Position numbers and translations under genes: made by a program. Shown here piece after piece: positions 16,265-25,325 of a stretch of DNA of 64,000 nucleotides. The DNA is taken from contig NZ_CANMAX010000003.1 in the NCBI RefSeq assembly GCF_947495995.1, positions 558,001-622,000 on the forward strand, in the 5' to 3' direction. This DNA is from an uncultured Tenacibaculum sp. (GTDB lineage: Bacteria > Bacteroidota > Bacteroidia > Flavobacteriales > Flavobacteriaceae). The notes under the pieces were generated by a model. It worked only from the letters and a program-made list of their open reading frames with translations, made no database searches and was not told the DNA's origin. Numbering within the stretch: position 1 is the first letter of the stretch; every line of letters begins with the position of its first letter.

Positions 16265-16963
16265 TTATTCAAATGATAAATGGAGGAATATACCTCGTGT
16301 TCCAAAAAAGTCAATTGGATCGGTCCACTGACTTGGTCCTCGATTATCATATTTAATCTCATTAGTAATTGCAAAGATTCCTCTAATAGAAGGAGAAAAT
16401 TTGAAATAAGGCAAGTAAAAATCCATTCCTATACCAACTTCATACATAAAGGCACTTGCATTTTGTCTAAATTGTCCAGAGAAATTATCATCTTGATTTT
16501 TTTCATTACTAGAAAAATTAAAATCAAAAGAAGCTCCACCTAAAATATAAGGACGTACATTGTTTAATCTATTCGTACTAAACTTAAAAATAAAAGGTAA
16601 ATGTAAATAGGTGTTACCTACTTCTCTAGTTCCTTGAGTTTCGTTTGCAATATGAGTAAAACGTAATGTTTTAGTATTAGATATTAGTCCAGGTTCAAAA
16701 CGTAGATTAATATTGTTATGAAGTTTTAAATCTCCAATTAAACCAACATTAAATCCTACATCAGAAACTACATCTACTTGTGCATCTGGGAAATTACTTG
16801 GTCTGTATGAAACTTTAAAACCGTTTGTGTTTAAACCTAAGTAAAATCCGTAGTGAATTAAACGTTTATCAAAATTTGGTAAATTTTCGATACGTTCTCT
16901 TTGTGCAGCACAGTTAAAAGCTACTACTGAAAGTAAACCAGTGACTAAAAGTTTTTTTAACAT
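16265..16963 (-). CDS. porT: PorT-family outer-membrane beta-barrel protein
   Basis: A 232-residue exported protein with a signal peptide (about 1-20, ending in NCAAQ) and a mature part of alternating hydrophobic strands ending in an aromatic residue-containing tail (IFLHLSFE), as expected of an outer-membrane barrel. Landmarks such as HYGFYLGLNTNGFKV and the EPGLISNTKTLRF region are typical of PorT/SprT, a component needed for type IX secretion and gliding in Bacteroidetes. It follows ubiE with one base between them. PorT-family naming is secure at fold level; its role in T9SS is by family knowledge. Confidence 0.82.
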   Translation of the reverse strand: MLKKLLVTGLLSVVAFNCAAQRERIENLPNFDKRLIHYGFYLGLNTNGFKVSYRPSNFPDAQVDVVSDVGFNVGLIGDLKLHNNINLRFEPGLISNTKTLRFTHIANETQGTREVGNTYLHLPFIFKFSTNRLNNVRPYILGGASFDFNFSSNEKNQDDNFSGQFRQNASAFMYEVGIGMDFYLPYFKFSPSIRGIFAITNEIKYDNRGPSQWTDPIDFFGTRGIFLHLSFE

Positions 16964-16964
16964 G

Positions 16965-17693
16965 TTATTTTGTAGATGAATAAATTGAAGCTACACCAAA
17001 TGTAACTGGCAAGCTTTTCACATTCTTAAACCCATTTTTTCTTAAAATATTGTTGAAAGCTTCTCCAAAAGGAAAAGAATTTGCACTTTCAGATAAATAA
17101 GAATACGCTACTTTATCTCTAGAAAATAGTTTTCCAACAATAGGTAAAAATACGTTAGTGTGTAATTTATATAATTGTTTGAAAGGAAACTTAGTTGGAT
17201 TTGAAGTTTCTAAGACTACGAATTTACCTCCAGGCTTTAAAACACGTAATATTTCTTTTAATCCTTTGTCTAGGTTTTCGAAGTTCCTAACACCAAAAGA
17301 AACTGTGATAGCATCAAAAGTATCATCTTCAAAAGGGATGTTTTCACTATCTCCGATTACCATATCGATTTTGTTGTCAAATCCTGCCTTTTTAATTTTT
17401 TGTTTACCTACTTCTAACATACCTGCAGAAATATCTAAACCAACAATTTTTTCAGGATTTAATTTGGTCATCATCATCGCCAAGTCACCAGTTCCTGTTG
17501 CTATATCTAAGATAGTTTTAGGATTGTTTTCACCAATAAGACGAACAACTTTTTTTCTCCAACTAACATCGATTCCAAATGAAATTACACGATTTAAGCC
17601 GTCGTAGTTTTCAGAAATAGTATCAAACATCTGAGCAACTTGCTCTTTTTTGCCTAATTCTGAATCTTTATAAGGTTTTACTTGTTTATCCAT
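16965..17693 (-). CDS. menG: Demethylmenaquinone C-methyltransferase
   Basis: A SAM-dependent methyltransferase of the UbiE/MenG family, catalysing the last step of menaquinone synthesis. At 242 residues it is full length. Motif [15 protein letters not shown] lies at about 61-74, [13 protein letters not shown] at about 84, [12 protein letters not shown] at about 126-137, and [17 protein letters not shown] follows. As Flavobacteriaceae generally use menaquinone, menG is the likelier role than ubiquinone synthesis. It overlaps the Nfu gene by 8 bases and is followed by porT. Confidence 0.95.
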   Translation of the reverse strand: MDKQVKPYKDSELGKKEQVAQMFDTISENYDGLNRVISFGIDVSWRKKVVRLIGENNPKTILDIATGTGDLAMMMTKLNPEKIVGLDISAGMLEVGKQKIKKAGFDNKIDMVIGDSENIPFEDDTFDAITVSFGVRNFENLDKGLKEILRVLKPGGKFVVLETSNPTKFPFKQLYKLHTNVFLPIVGKLFSRDKVAYSYLSESANSFPFGEAFNNILRKNGFKNVKSLPVTFGVASIYSSTK

Positions 17694-18585
17694 TTATAGC
17701 AATAACTTCATTAATTTGATTAGGTAACATTTCTTTCAACATTGTTTCAATACCATTTTTTAATGTTATTGTAGATGAAGGACAACCACTACAAGCTCCT
17801 TGTAAAATTACATTTACTTGTTTTGTCTCAGGGTCATAACTTCTAAAAGCAATGTTTCCACCGTCAGAAGCTACAGCAGGTTTGATGTATTCGTCAAGAA
17901 TCTCAACAATTTTAACTGAAGTTTCATCTAAATTCTCTTGGCTAACTTCATTTTCAGTCGTTGCTTTTTGCTTAGGGATTTCAGAGATGATCGTTTTATT
18001 GTCTTGAAGGTAAGTTCTAATGAAAGATCTTATCTCTTGATAAACCTCGTTCCATTCAACTACATCATATTTTGTTACAGAAATATAATTTTCAGAAATA
18101 AAAACCTCTTTCACAAAAGGAAAACCGAATAATGCTTTCGCTAATGGAGAATATGAATTAGCTTCTTCTATGTTTTTTAATTCAATGTCTGTTTGAGTTA
18201 AAGCTTTATTACTTCCAAACTTCATTACAGCTGGGTTAGGAGTAACTTCAGCATACACTTCTATAGCTTCTTTTTTAGATTCTTCATTATTCTCTTCAAT
18301 TACTTTTTTACCAGTATTTAAATATGCTTCAATTTGAGTTCTTACTTCTTCTTGAACATCTTCCCACTCAACGATATCATAACGTTGTATTGCAATAAAA
18401 TTCGCAGCAACAAAAACTTTTTTCACAAAAGGTAAGTAGAAAAGTTGTTGAACAAATGCTGAGCTTTTTGCTTCGTCTATATTATTAAATTCATAGCTAC
18501 CTCTATTCACTATGATTGAATCACTAACAAACTTAATTATAGTATTGTTAGTAGTATTTTCTATTTTGATATTGATATTTTCCAT
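17686..18585 (-). CDS. Nfu-type iron-sulphur carrier with duplicated N-domain
   Basis: A 299-residue protein with three domains: two Nfu N-terminal (scaffold) repeats (about 1-88 and 108-195) and a C-terminal NifU domain (about 218-299). The repeats share landmarks: [19 protein letters not shown] and [19 protein letters not shown], each followed by YD(I/V)VEW. The NifU domain holds the cluster-binding cysteines in ACSGCPSS. It delivers Fe-S clusters to target enzymes. The double N-domain is common in Flavobacteriia but not in E. coli NfuA. First gene of the nfu-menG-porT operon. Confidence 0.92.
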   Translation of the reverse strand: MENINIKIENTTNNTIIKFVSDSIIVNRGSYEFNNIDEAKSSAFVQQLFYLPFVKKVFVAANFIAIQRYDIVEWEDVQEEVRTQIEAYLNTGKKVIEENNEESKKEAIEVYAEVTPNPAVMKFGSNKALTQTDIELKNIEEANSYSPLAKALFGFPFVKEVFISENYISVTKYDVVEWNEVYQEIRSFIRTYLQDNKTIISEIPKQKATTENEVSQENLDETSVKIVEILDEYIKPAVASDGGNIAFRSYDPETKQVNVILQGACSGCPSSTITLKNGIETMLKEMLPNQINEVIAING

Positions 18586-18602
18586 ACTAAGAAATGAGAT
18601 TA

Positions 18603-18610
18603 CAAAATTA
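18603..18610 (-). promoter_or_regulatory. -7 box for the nfu-menG-porT operon
   Basis: TAATTTTG on the minus strand, an exact TAnnTTTG match, 17 bases before the Nfu start. No clear -33 TTG is visible. Confidence 0.5.
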
Positions 18611-18630
18611 CAGTAAAAAACTGATTAAAT

Positions 18631-18673
18631 AAAAAGACCTCTTAGTTCAGTTTTTGACAAACTTTACTAAGAG
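18631..18673 (-). terminator. Terminator after the FadL-type porin gene
   Basis: CTCTTAGT/ACTAAGAG outer stem and AGTTT/AAACT inner stem. Read on the minus strand it ends in a five-T run, 28 bases past the porin stop. Confidence 0.65.
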
Positions 18674-18700
18674 ACTCTTTAAAAATCCCCAATAAAAATT

Positions 18701-20083
18701 TTATAAGCTAAAAGTTATACTTGCAGCTATTCTTGAAGTTGTATTATCAATATTTATGTCTCCTATATTATATAGAGTATAGAATTCGTCATTCATAGAT
18801 CTTAAGTATGATACTCCGATTTGAGTATTCCCAAAATTATAACCTAGTCCAGCGGTAAATCCTCTGTAGTTATCTTCGTTTGTATTTCCACCTTCTCTTA
18901 AATTAGGATTTTTCTCATAGAAATACCCACCTCTTAAACTTACACGGTCAAAACGCCATTCTGTTCCTAGGTTTAAAGCGTGAGTTGCTCTAAAATCTGT
19001 TGAGAAGAAATTATTAGGATTCACTAATTGACCACTAGCGTCTCTAAAACTTACATCATCTGTATATCTGAAGTTAGAAAAATTTCTATAGGTGTAATCT
19101 AAACTAATAACTCCATGTTTTCCGAAAATTAAAGCTCCACTAGCTGTTAATTTACTTGGTGTTCTAAATCGAAGAGAAAAAGGTCCTCTGTTAGATCTGT
19201 CTCTTAATAAAATAGATTGGTTGTTCGGATCTGTTGTATCAAAAACAGCAAAATCATTTAAGCTTTCTTCTAATACTTCACTATACCAAGTAGGAGATTC
19301 ATAAGATGCTCCAATTCTGATGAATTTATTTAGTTTGTAGATAAAACCTACGTTAAAAGAAAAACCTGTTCCGTCAATAAATTGCTCATTAATATCGTCA
19401 AATAATAATGGAGTTCCGCTTAAGTCATCATTATCTTCTATAGAAATAGCACGTTCTCTATATTCTAAACTATGAAACTTTAAAGAAGCTCCAACAAATA
19501 ATTTATTGTCGTGAACAGCAGAAATTCCCATGTTAAATACACTGTTTATTCCACTAGTTTCTTTAGAGAATTCCTGATTGAAAGTTTGATAGAAAGTGTT
19601 ATTAGGAGCAGCTGTTCTATCAAAATTATTATCATAAAAACTTAAACCACTATTTCCATTACCTTGATAAAAATTATCAAAATCGGCTTTTACTTTATAA
19701 TTGAATGAAATTGCAAATCTATTCCAGTTTGTATTATTGCTTCCGTCAAATACAAAAATTGCTCCAGCCTGACTTAAGTTTATTCTTTCGTCTCTTGTAT
19801 TGGTTGTGTTACCGTAATAATTGACGTTATAATCATTATTAATACCTTCAAAAGTTACAGCAACTTTACTTTTTCTTGCTACTGCTGCACCAGCTGGATT
19901 AATATCTGTTGATGAAATATCGCTACCTAATGCTCCAAAGGCTCCGGCCATTGCATTAAATCTAGCAGTACCAGTTCTCTGATCTCTAGAGAAGAGAATT
20001 CCTAGATCATTATAATCGGTAAATTGAGAATAAGTAGTCCCTATTGTAGCAAAAATTGCTACAAAAAATATAATTTTTTTCAT
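18701..20083 (-). CDS. OmpP1/FadL-type outer-membrane transport protein
   Basis: A 460-residue outer-membrane barrel with a signal peptide (about 1-19, ending TTYSQ). The mature N-terminus FTDYNDLGILFSRDQRTGTARFNAMAGAFGALGSDISSTDINPAGAAV has the FadL-family hatch signature: the AMAGAFGALGSD and NPAG motifs. Many beta strands follow, with a terminal aromatic (ITFSL). FadL proteins pass hydrophobic compounds such as fatty acids or aromatics across the outer membrane; the substrate here cannot be read. It stands alone, with its own terminator. Confidence 0.9.
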   Translation of the reverse strand: MKKIIFFVAIFATIGTTYSQFTDYNDLGILFSRDQRTGTARFNAMAGAFGALGSDISSTDINPAGAAVARKSKVAVTFEGINNDYNVNYYGNTTNTRDERINLSQAGAIFVFDGSNNTNWNRFAISFNYKVKADFDNFYQGNGNSGLSFYDNNFDRTAAPNNTFYQTFNQEFSKETSGINSVFNMGISAVHDNKLFVGASLKFHSLEYRERAISIEDNDDLSGTPLLFDDINEQFIDGTGFSFNVGFIYKLNKFIRIGASYESPTWYSEVLEESLNDFAVFDTTDPNNQSILLRDRSNRGPFSLRFRTPSKLTASGALIFGKHGVISLDYTYRNFSNFRYTDDVSFRDASGQLVNPNNFFSTDFRATHALNLGTEWRFDRVSLRGGYFYEKNPNLREGGNTNEDNYRGFTAGLGYNFGNTQIGVSYLRSMNDEFYTLYNIGDINIDNTTSRIAASITFSL

Positions 20084-20132
20084 GTCGTAAAAATAATAGC
20101 TAAATATAAAGTATACAGTAGTTTTTTATAGA

Positions 20133-21245
20133 TTATCTTCTGCTTCTTCCTCTTGAACTTCTGCTAGAAGAAGATGATCTTGAGAAACTTCTTGATCTTG
20201 AAGAAGAACTGTTAGAAAAACTTCTTGAAGAACTACGTCTACTAGGTGTATAAGATCGACTACTTCTTCTAGAAGAACCACTATTATTATAGTTTCTAGA
20301 TCTACTACTTCGATTAATACTTCTGTTTGTTCCTCTCGAATTTGAGCCTCTACTAATTCTAGTAGAACTAGAATTTCTTCTTACTCTTGAGTTTCCTCTA
20401 TTTCTTGAAATACTTCTACTGCTTCGGTTTACAGATCGACCATTACTACGTCTAACAGATCTGTTATTTCTTCTATATACACTAGATGAACGTCTAGAAG
20501 CGCTTCTAGAGTTACTTCTTGAATAAGTTCTTCTGTTATTGGAAGCATATCGGCCTCTTCTACTATAAACACCATTTCTGTAACCGTATCTACTGTATCT
20601 TGCATTCCCGTATCTAAAACCTCTGTAAGTTCTGAAACCTCTATTGATACCAAATCTATTGTAACCATAAAATCCAGGAGGGCAGTAGAATGGATCGTAA
20701 AAACCACCAACACCTACATAGAATCCAGAATTCCAGTGATAAGGATGCCAATAAGGATTGAATCCCCAACGATATCCAAATCTTCCTCTCCATGGATTTC
20801 CCCAAAAAGGATCACCCCATACATTCCAATAAGGTCCATAACCCCAATTGTTTCCAAATGTATTTACATTGATTACAACATCAGAATCTCCATCAAATCC
20901 CCAAGGTTCTCTATTTGTTGAAATTTGACCTTGATCTTCGTCTTCTATTTCATCTTCGAAATCATAATCATCAGAACTATAATTTTCGATATCAGTTAAA
21001 ATATCTGTTCCATTTAAATCATCTAAACGTTCAACTTCTTTTTTGAAGTAATTTTCGTTATAATCATCATATTCTCGATCATTCGTTTGAACAATTCTTC
21101 GTTGAGGTCGTTCTTCATCTTCCGCATAAATACCATCATCATTACCAGAAACCGTTTGCGCAGCTCCGCATGAAACTAAAGTAGTAACCACGATTAATGA
21201 TAAGAAATATAATGCAAGTTTGGTTATAGTGTAATGTGATTTCAT
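20133..21245 (-). CDS. Serine/arginine-rich lipoprotein
   Basis: A 370-residue predicted lipoprotein (lipobox LVSC, Cys26). The mature part has three compositional zones: an acidic stretch (about 40-110, with EDEIEDEDQ), an aromatic and glycine-rich zone (about 125-215, WGYGPYWNVWGDPFWGNPW) and a C-terminal 150 residues made almost only of Ser, Arg, Asn, Gly and Tyr, ending SSRGRSRR. No enzyme motif is visible. Divergent from proS; in flavobacterial genomes such genes are sometimes named prolyl-tRNA synthetase by neighbourhood, which the sequence does not support. The basic tail could bind polyanions such as DNA or polysaccharide. Confidence 0.75.
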   Translation of the reverse strand: MKSHYTITKLALYFLSLIVVTTLVSCGAAQTVSGNDDGIYAEDEERPQRRIVQTNDREYDDYNENYFKKEVERLDDLNGTDILTDIENYSSDDYDFEDEIEDEDQGQISTNREPWGFDGDSDVVINVNTFGNNWGYGPYWNVWGDPFWGNPWRGRFGYRWGFNPYWHPYHWNSGFYVGVGGFYDPFYCPPGFYGYNRFGINRGFRTYRGFRYGNARYSRYGYRNGVYSRRGRYASNNRRTYSRSNSRSASRRSSSVYRRNNRSVRRSNGRSVNRSSRSISRNRGNSRVRRNSSSTRISRGSNSRGTNRSINRSSRSRNYNNSGSSRRSSRSYTPSRRSSSRSFSNSSSSRSRSFSRSSSSSRSSRGRSRR

Positions 21246-21307
21246 ATTCTTATCGTTTTATTAAATTTAACGTTTTTTGAAATTATCAGCAAAATAAAAC
21301 AAGTTTA

Positions 21308-21338
21308 TTGTAGTAGTTACTAATTTAACGTAGTTTTG
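21308..21338 (+). promoter_or_regulatory. Promoter of proS
   Basis: TTG (21308-21310), a spacer of exactly 20 bases and TAGTTTTG (21331-21338) match the Bacteroidetes sigma-A consensus fully. The start codon is 52 bases after the box. Confidence 0.8.
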
Positions 21339-21390
21339 TTGCTGTAATTTACAACAAAAAAATAGCAATTTTTGTGCCAAACTTTCAATT

Positions 21391-22869
21391 ATGAGTAAAC
21401 ATTTAACAAAACGAGCTGAAGATTATTCAAAATGGTATAATGAGCTTATTGTTAAAGCTGATTTAGCTGAAAATTCTGCCGTACGTGGTTGTATGGTGAT
21501 TAAACCTTATGGGTTTGCAATTTGGGAAAAAATGCAAGCTGAACTTGATAGAATGTTTAAAGAAACAGGACATCAGAATGCGTATTTTCCATTATTAGTT
21601 CCCAAGAGTTTGTTTGAGGCGGAAGAAAAGAATGCAGAAGGTTTTGCGAAAGAATGTGCAGTAGTTACACATTATAGATTAGAAACAGACCCTGATAACG
21701 AAGGAAAGTTACGTGTTGACCCTAATGCAAAATTACAGGAAGAGTTAATTATACGTCCGACTTCAGAAGCTATTATATGGAATACATATAAAGGATGGAT
21801 ACAATCGCATAGAGATTTACCATTATTAATAAATCAATGGGCTAATGTAATGCGTTGGGAAATGAGAACAAGGCCTTTCTTAAGAACAGCTGAGTTTTTA
21901 TGGCAAGAAGGACATACAGCTCATGCTACAAGAGAAGAGGCAGTTGTTGAAGCAAAACAAATGCAAGAAGTATATGCAACTTTTGCTGAAGAATTTATGG
22001 CTATGCCAGTTGTAAAAGGAGCAAAATCTGAAAGTGAACGATTTGCAGGAGCTGAAGATACATATACAATTGAAGCTTTAATGCAAGATGGAAAAGCTTT
22101 ACAAGCGGGAACATCTCATTTCTTAGGTCAGAACTTCGCAAAAGCTTTTGATGTTAAGTATACATCTAAAGAAGGAAAACAAGAATATGTTTGGGCAACT
22201 TCTTGGGGAGTATCTACACGTTTAATTGGTGGTTTAATTATGACACATTCTGATGATGCTGGATTAGTTTTACCTCCAAAGCTAGCACCAATTCAAGTTG
22301 TTGTTGTTCCTATATATAAAGGAGAAGATCAGCTGAATGCAATTTTTGATAAGATGAAACCTATCGTTGAAGAATTGAAGTCAAAAGGAGTTTCGGTTAA
22401 ATTTGATGATAGAGATACAATGAGACCAGGAGCTAAGTTTGCAGAGTACGAATTAAAAGGAGTTCCTGTACGTGTAGCTATTGGTAATAGAGATTTAGAA
22501 AATGGTACTGTAGAGGTGGCTAGGAGAGATACTTTTGATAAACAAACAGTAGAACAAAGTAACCTAGTTGATTTTGTTTCTAATTTATTGGAAGAAATAC
22601 AATCTAATTTATTCAATAAAGCATTAACATACAGAAATACACATATAACTAAAGTAGACTCTTTTGAGGAGTTTAAAGATGTTATTGAAAATAAAGGAGG
22701 TTTTGTATCAGCTCACTGGGATGGTACAGAAGAGACAGAAGATAAGATTAAGGATCTAACTAAAGCAACTATTAGATGTATACCTAATGATGTTGTTGAA
22801 GAGGAGGGAACATGTGTTTTTTCTGATGGAAAATCTACTCGAAGAGTACTTTTTGCAAAAGCATATTAA
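21391..22869 (+). CDS. proS: Prolyl-tRNA synthetase (archaeal/eukaryotic type)
   Basis: A class II synthetase charging tRNA-Pro. At 492 residues it is the short type without the INS editing insertion of E. coli ProS. Motif 2 [25 protein letters not shown] is at about 150-178, [13 protein letters not shown] is the proline-binding region, and motif 3 [14 protein letters not shown] is near 270. An anticodon-binding domain (IQVVVVPI onwards, about 300-400) and a C-terminal zinc-type domain remnant ([14 protein letters not shown]) finish the protein. Single gene with a consensus promoter. Confidence 0.96.
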   Translation: MSKHLTKRAEDYSKWYNELIVKADLAENSAVRGCMVIKPYGFAIWEKMQAELDRMFKETGHQNAYFPLLVPKSLFEAEEKNAEGFAKECAVVTHYRLETDPDNEGKLRVDPNAKLQEELIIRPTSEAIIWNTYKGWIQSHRDLPLLINQWANVMRWEMRTRPFLRTAEFLWQEGHTAHATREEAVVEAKQMQEVYATFAEEFMAMPVVKGAKSESERFAGAEDTYTIEALMQDGKALQAGTSHFLGQNFAKAFDVKYTSKEGKQEYVWATSWGVSTRLIGGLIMTHSDDAGLVLPPKLAPIQVVVVPIYKGEDQLNAIFDKMKPIVEELKSKGVSVKFDDRDTMRPGAKFAEYELKGVPVRVAIGNRDLENGTVEVARRDTFDKQTVEQSNLVDFVSNLLEEIQSNLFNKALTYRNTHITKVDSFEEFKDVIENKGGFVSAHWDGTEETEDKIKDLTKATIRCIPNDVVEEEGTCVFSDGKSTRRVLFAKAY

Positions 22870-22908
22870 TTTTTTTTAGAAAAAATTATGATGTTTAAAA
22901 AATAGTCT

Positions 22909-22916
22909 TATATTTG
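22909..22916 (+). promoter_or_regulatory. -7 box of the first tRNA-Glu
   Basis: TATATTTG followed by CACCCGCAA. The same 17 bases recur in front of the second tRNA-Glu. No good -33 TTG is seen here. Confidence 0.5.
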
Positions 22917-22943
22917 CACCCGCAAACTGATAAAGATTGTTTT

Positions 22944-23015
22944 GCTCCGTTCGTCTAGGGGTTAGGACGCCAGGTTTTCATCCTGGTAACACGGGTTCGA
23001 ATCCCGTACGGAGTA
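22944..23015 (+). tRNA. tRNA-Glu (anticodon TTC), copy 1
   Basis: A 72-base cloverleaf: acceptor GCTCCGT/ACGGAGT, anticodon stem CCAGG/CCTGG with loop TTTTCAT, and T-loop TTCGAAT. It is identical to the copy at 23133 and has its own terminator. Confidence 0.97.
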
Positions 23016-23016
23016 C

Positions 23017-23047
23017 AAAGCTTCGAATTTATTTCGAAGCTTTTTTT
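23017..23047 (+). terminator. Terminator after tRNA-Glu copy 1
   Basis: An 11-bp perfect stem AAAGCTTCGAA/TTCGAAGCTTT with a T-run, one base after the tRNA. Confidence 0.85.
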
Positions 23048-23072
23048 ATCAAGAAAAATATTCTAGATAAAA

Positions 23073-23103
23073 TTGCAGGTATAGAAAATTAGTTTTATAT
23101 TTG
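23073..23103 (+). promoter_or_regulatory. Promoter of tRNA-Glu copy 2 and rpsT
   Basis: TTG (23073-23075), a 20-base spacer and TATATTTG (23096-23103): a full consensus promoter. No terminator lies between this tRNA and rpsT, so it probably drives both. Confidence 0.75.
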
Positions 23104-23132
23104 CACCCGCAATCACAAAGAGGTTGCATCCC

Positions 23133-23204
23133 GCTCCGTTCGTCTAGGGGTTAGGACGCCAGGTTTTCATCCTGGTAACACGGGTTCGAATCCCGTACGG
23201 AGTA
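23133..23204 (+). tRNA. tRNA-Glu (anticodon TTC), copy 2
   Basis: Identical in all 72 bases to copy 1 at 22944-23015, 189 bases away. It is followed by rpsT 32 bases downstream without a terminator. Confidence 0.97.
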
Positions 23205-23236
23205 CAACGTTTTTATAACTATTAAGATTTTATAAA

Positions 23237-23488
23237 ATGGCAAATCATAAGTCAGCATTAAAAAGAATAAGAAGTAACGAAGCTAAGCGCTTAAGAAATA
23301 AATATCAGCATAAAACTACACGTAATGCTGTTAGAAAATTAAGAGCTACAACTGATAAGAAGGAAGCAGAAGGAATGTTATCTACTGTTATTTCAATGCT
23401 AGATAAATTAGCTAAAAACAACATTATTCACAAGAATAAAGCAGCTAATTTAAAATCTAAGTTATCTAAGCACGTTGCTGCATTATAA
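23237..23488 (+). CDS. rpsT: 30S ribosomal protein S20
   Basis: An 83-residue, lysine- and arginine-rich helical-bundle protein that binds 16S rRNA. The start [21 protein letters not shown] is the S20 signature, and the middle [11 protein letters not shown] and [17 protein letters not shown] match the family. The length is normal. It probably shares a transcript with tRNA-Glu copy 2 and ends at the terminator at 23515. Confidence 0.97.
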   Translation: MANHKSALKRIRSNEAKRLRNKYQHKTTRNAVRKLRATTDKKEAEGMLSTVISMLDKLAKNNIIHKNKAANLKSKLSKHVAAL

Positions 23489-23514
23489 AAAAAGTTTTAA
23501 GGTTAGTTAATATT

Positions 23515-23543
23515 AAACACTTCGATTTTCGAAGTGTTTTTTT
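23515..23543 (+). terminator. Terminator after rpsT
   Basis: An 11-bp perfect stem AAACACTTCGA/TCGAAGTGTTT with a TTT loop and T-run. Confidence 0.85.
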
Positions 23544-23578
23544 GTTTATAATTGTTTTAAGAAAAGAAAAGTATTTAC

Positions 23579-24019
23579 ATGAAAAAAGGTGATATCGTTT
23601 ATTGTATCAACGAGTCTTCATTTTCTGACCATATTCTCAAAAGAAAGAGCTATGTCATTCAAGACATCAAACAAGATTTATTAAGAGTTTTTAATACTAG
23701 AAACAAACTTGTTTGGTTACCCGAATATTGTTTTACTAAAGAGGAAATGCCAGATATAAAATCTATAATTATTGATGATGAAATAACAGATAGTCATAAT
23801 GATTATATAGAAGTTACTATTGAATTTAGTGATGGGGTGAAAAGATGGACAAGTTTTATAACAATTAATAAGTTAAATAGTCTTTTTAATGAGTTTAGAG
23901 ATTATGTTTTAGGAAATGAATTGATAATCGTTAAAGAAGTAAACGAAACAATAATAAAAAGGACAATTATCGAATTAGATAAGAAAGATGAATTATATGA
24001 AATGACAAAAGAGTTGTAG
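23579..24019 (+). CDS. Hypothetical protein
   Basis: A 146-residue soluble protein, not recognised. The first 55 residues (KKGDIVYCINESSF, RKSYVIQDIKQDLLRVFNTRNKLVWLP) are beta-rich and look like a small SH3-type barrel. The second half is mixed alpha/beta with a charged helical end. There is no signal peptide or membrane helix. Such single-copy small proteins are sometimes orphan immunity proteins, but nothing here proves it. It lies between the rpsT terminator and the convergent rodA gene, 28 bases from rodA. Confidence 0.6.
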   Translation: MKKGDIVYCINESSFSDHILKRKSYVIQDIKQDLLRVFNTRNKLVWLPEYCFTKEEMPDIKSIIIDDEITDSHNDYIEVTIEFSDGVKRWTSFITINKLNSLFNEFRDYVLGNELIIVKEVNETIIKRTIIELDKKDELYEMTKEL

Positions 24020-24041
24020 CTTCAGGAAAGCTATAGAATAA

Positions 24042-24065
24042 ATGACACTAATAGTCATATTTTTT
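24042..24065 (+). terminator. Weak terminator at the convergent junction with rodA
   Basis: ATGAC/GTCAT stem followed by ATTTTTT on the plus strand, overlapping the rodA 3' end. Short stem, so only moderately convincing. Confidence 0.4.
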
Positions 24066-25325
24066 ATGTGCATCTAATCTTATAAAAATAAAAATCAACA
24101 GCGTAAAACCCCATAAAGATGAACCTCCATAGCTAAAAAAGGGAAGCGGTATTCCTATTGTTGGTAAAAGTCCAATTACCATTCCTATGTTAACTGCAAC
24201 ATGAAAAAAAAGTAAAGAAGCTATTCCGTAGCCATAAATTCTCGAGAATTTATTTGTCTGTCTTTCTGCTAAAAATATAATACGATAAAGCAAACACACA
24301 AATAAAATAATCACAAGAGACGATCCCCAAAAACCCCATTCTTCGCCAACTGTACTAAAAATATAATCGGTATCCTGCTCAGGAACAAAATTTCCTTGTG
24401 TTCTATCACCTTGAAGAAAACCTTTTCCCCAAGGTCCACCAGATTTAATCGTAAGCTCAGATTGGTAAGTATTATAACCAATTCCTTTATTGTCTTCAAT
24501 TTTACCTAATAGAATATCAAAACGATCCTTTTGATGCTGTTTTAAGATGTTCGTATACGTATATCCAACAGCTGAAATAAAAATAGCAGAAACAATATAT
24601 GTGATTAAAATAACTGGCCAGTTAAATCTAAAAAATTGTTTGTTTCTATATATAATGTATGCGAAGATTAATGTTAAAAGAATTAAAGTAGCAATTAATA
24701 CTATCTTTATATCAAAATATATTGTTAGTAAAAAGAGGACTAAAGCTGTAACACCCAAAATGAAATATTTTAATGTAAGACCTTCTCTATTCAGAACAAA
24801 AAAGAAAGAGAAGTAAATTAAAACAGATCCCATATCTGGTTGCAGTGCTATAAAAAATGCAGGCAAAAATATAATTATAAATGCCTTAATTTGATTTTTT
24901 AAAAGGTCTAAATTATACTGGCGATCACTCATTAATTTAGCTAAAGCAAGAGCTGTAAATGCTTTAGCAAATTCTGAAGGTTGTAAACTAATACCTCCAA
25001 AGTTATACCAAGAAGTAGCACCATTAATTTTTTTTCCTAAAACCAAAACTCCAGCGAGAAGCACTAAAGAAAAAATATAAATAAGACTTGCAAATTGTTC
25101 GTAGAATTTAGAATTCAAGAATAATATCAATACGATTAGAGGTGCACTTAAAACAATAAAAATTAATTGCTTACCATATCTTGTACTGAAACTAAATATA
25201 TCTGCTTCGTTACCTGTAGATGAAGCAGCGTAGATATTTAACCAACCAAAAAAAACTAAAATAGTATATAGTAGTATTGTTAGCCAGTCGATATTTTTAA
25301 ATATATTATTCTCTAATTGTCTCAA
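24048..25325 (-). CDS. rodA: Rod-shape SEDS peptidoglycan polymerase RodA
   Basis: RodA is the SEDS-family glycosyltransferase that works with PBP2 in lateral wall growth. This 425-residue protein has about ten membrane helices. Conserved family parts include NGATSWYNFGGISLQPSEFAKAF (about 100-122), the large extracytoplasmic loop with the QSELTIKSGGPWGKGFLQG segment, DTDYIFSTVGEEWGF and the C-terminal GLLPTIGIPLPFFSYGGSSLWG. It is the last gene of the mre operon and overlaps mrdA by 20 bases. Confidence 0.96.
   Translation of the reverse strand: MRQLENNIFKNIDWLTILLYTILVFFGWLNIYAASSTGNEADIFSFSTRYGKQLIFIVLSAPLIVLILFLNSKFYEQFASLIYIFSLVLLAGVLVLGKKINGATSWYNFGGISLQPSEFAKAFTALALAKLMSDRQYNLDLLKNQIKAFIIIFLPAFFIALQPDMGSVLIYFSFFFVLNREGLTLKYFILGVTALVLFLLTIYFDIKIVLIATLILLTLIFAYIIYRNKQFFRFNWPVILITYIVSAIFISAVGYTYTNILKQHQKDRFDILLGKIEDNKGIGYNTYQSELTIKSGGPWGKGFLQGDRTQGNFVPEQDTDYIFSTVGEEWGFWGSSLVIILFVCLLYRIIFLAERQTNKFSRIYGYGIASLLFFHVAVNIGMVIGLLPTIGIPLPFFSYGGSSLWGFTLLIFIFIRLDAHKKYDY

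Noticed and set aside
20429..20713. Second open frame within the SR-rich lipoprotein gene
   Set aside because: Produced by the Ser/Arg codon repeats in another frame on the same strand; no recognisable domain or start context.
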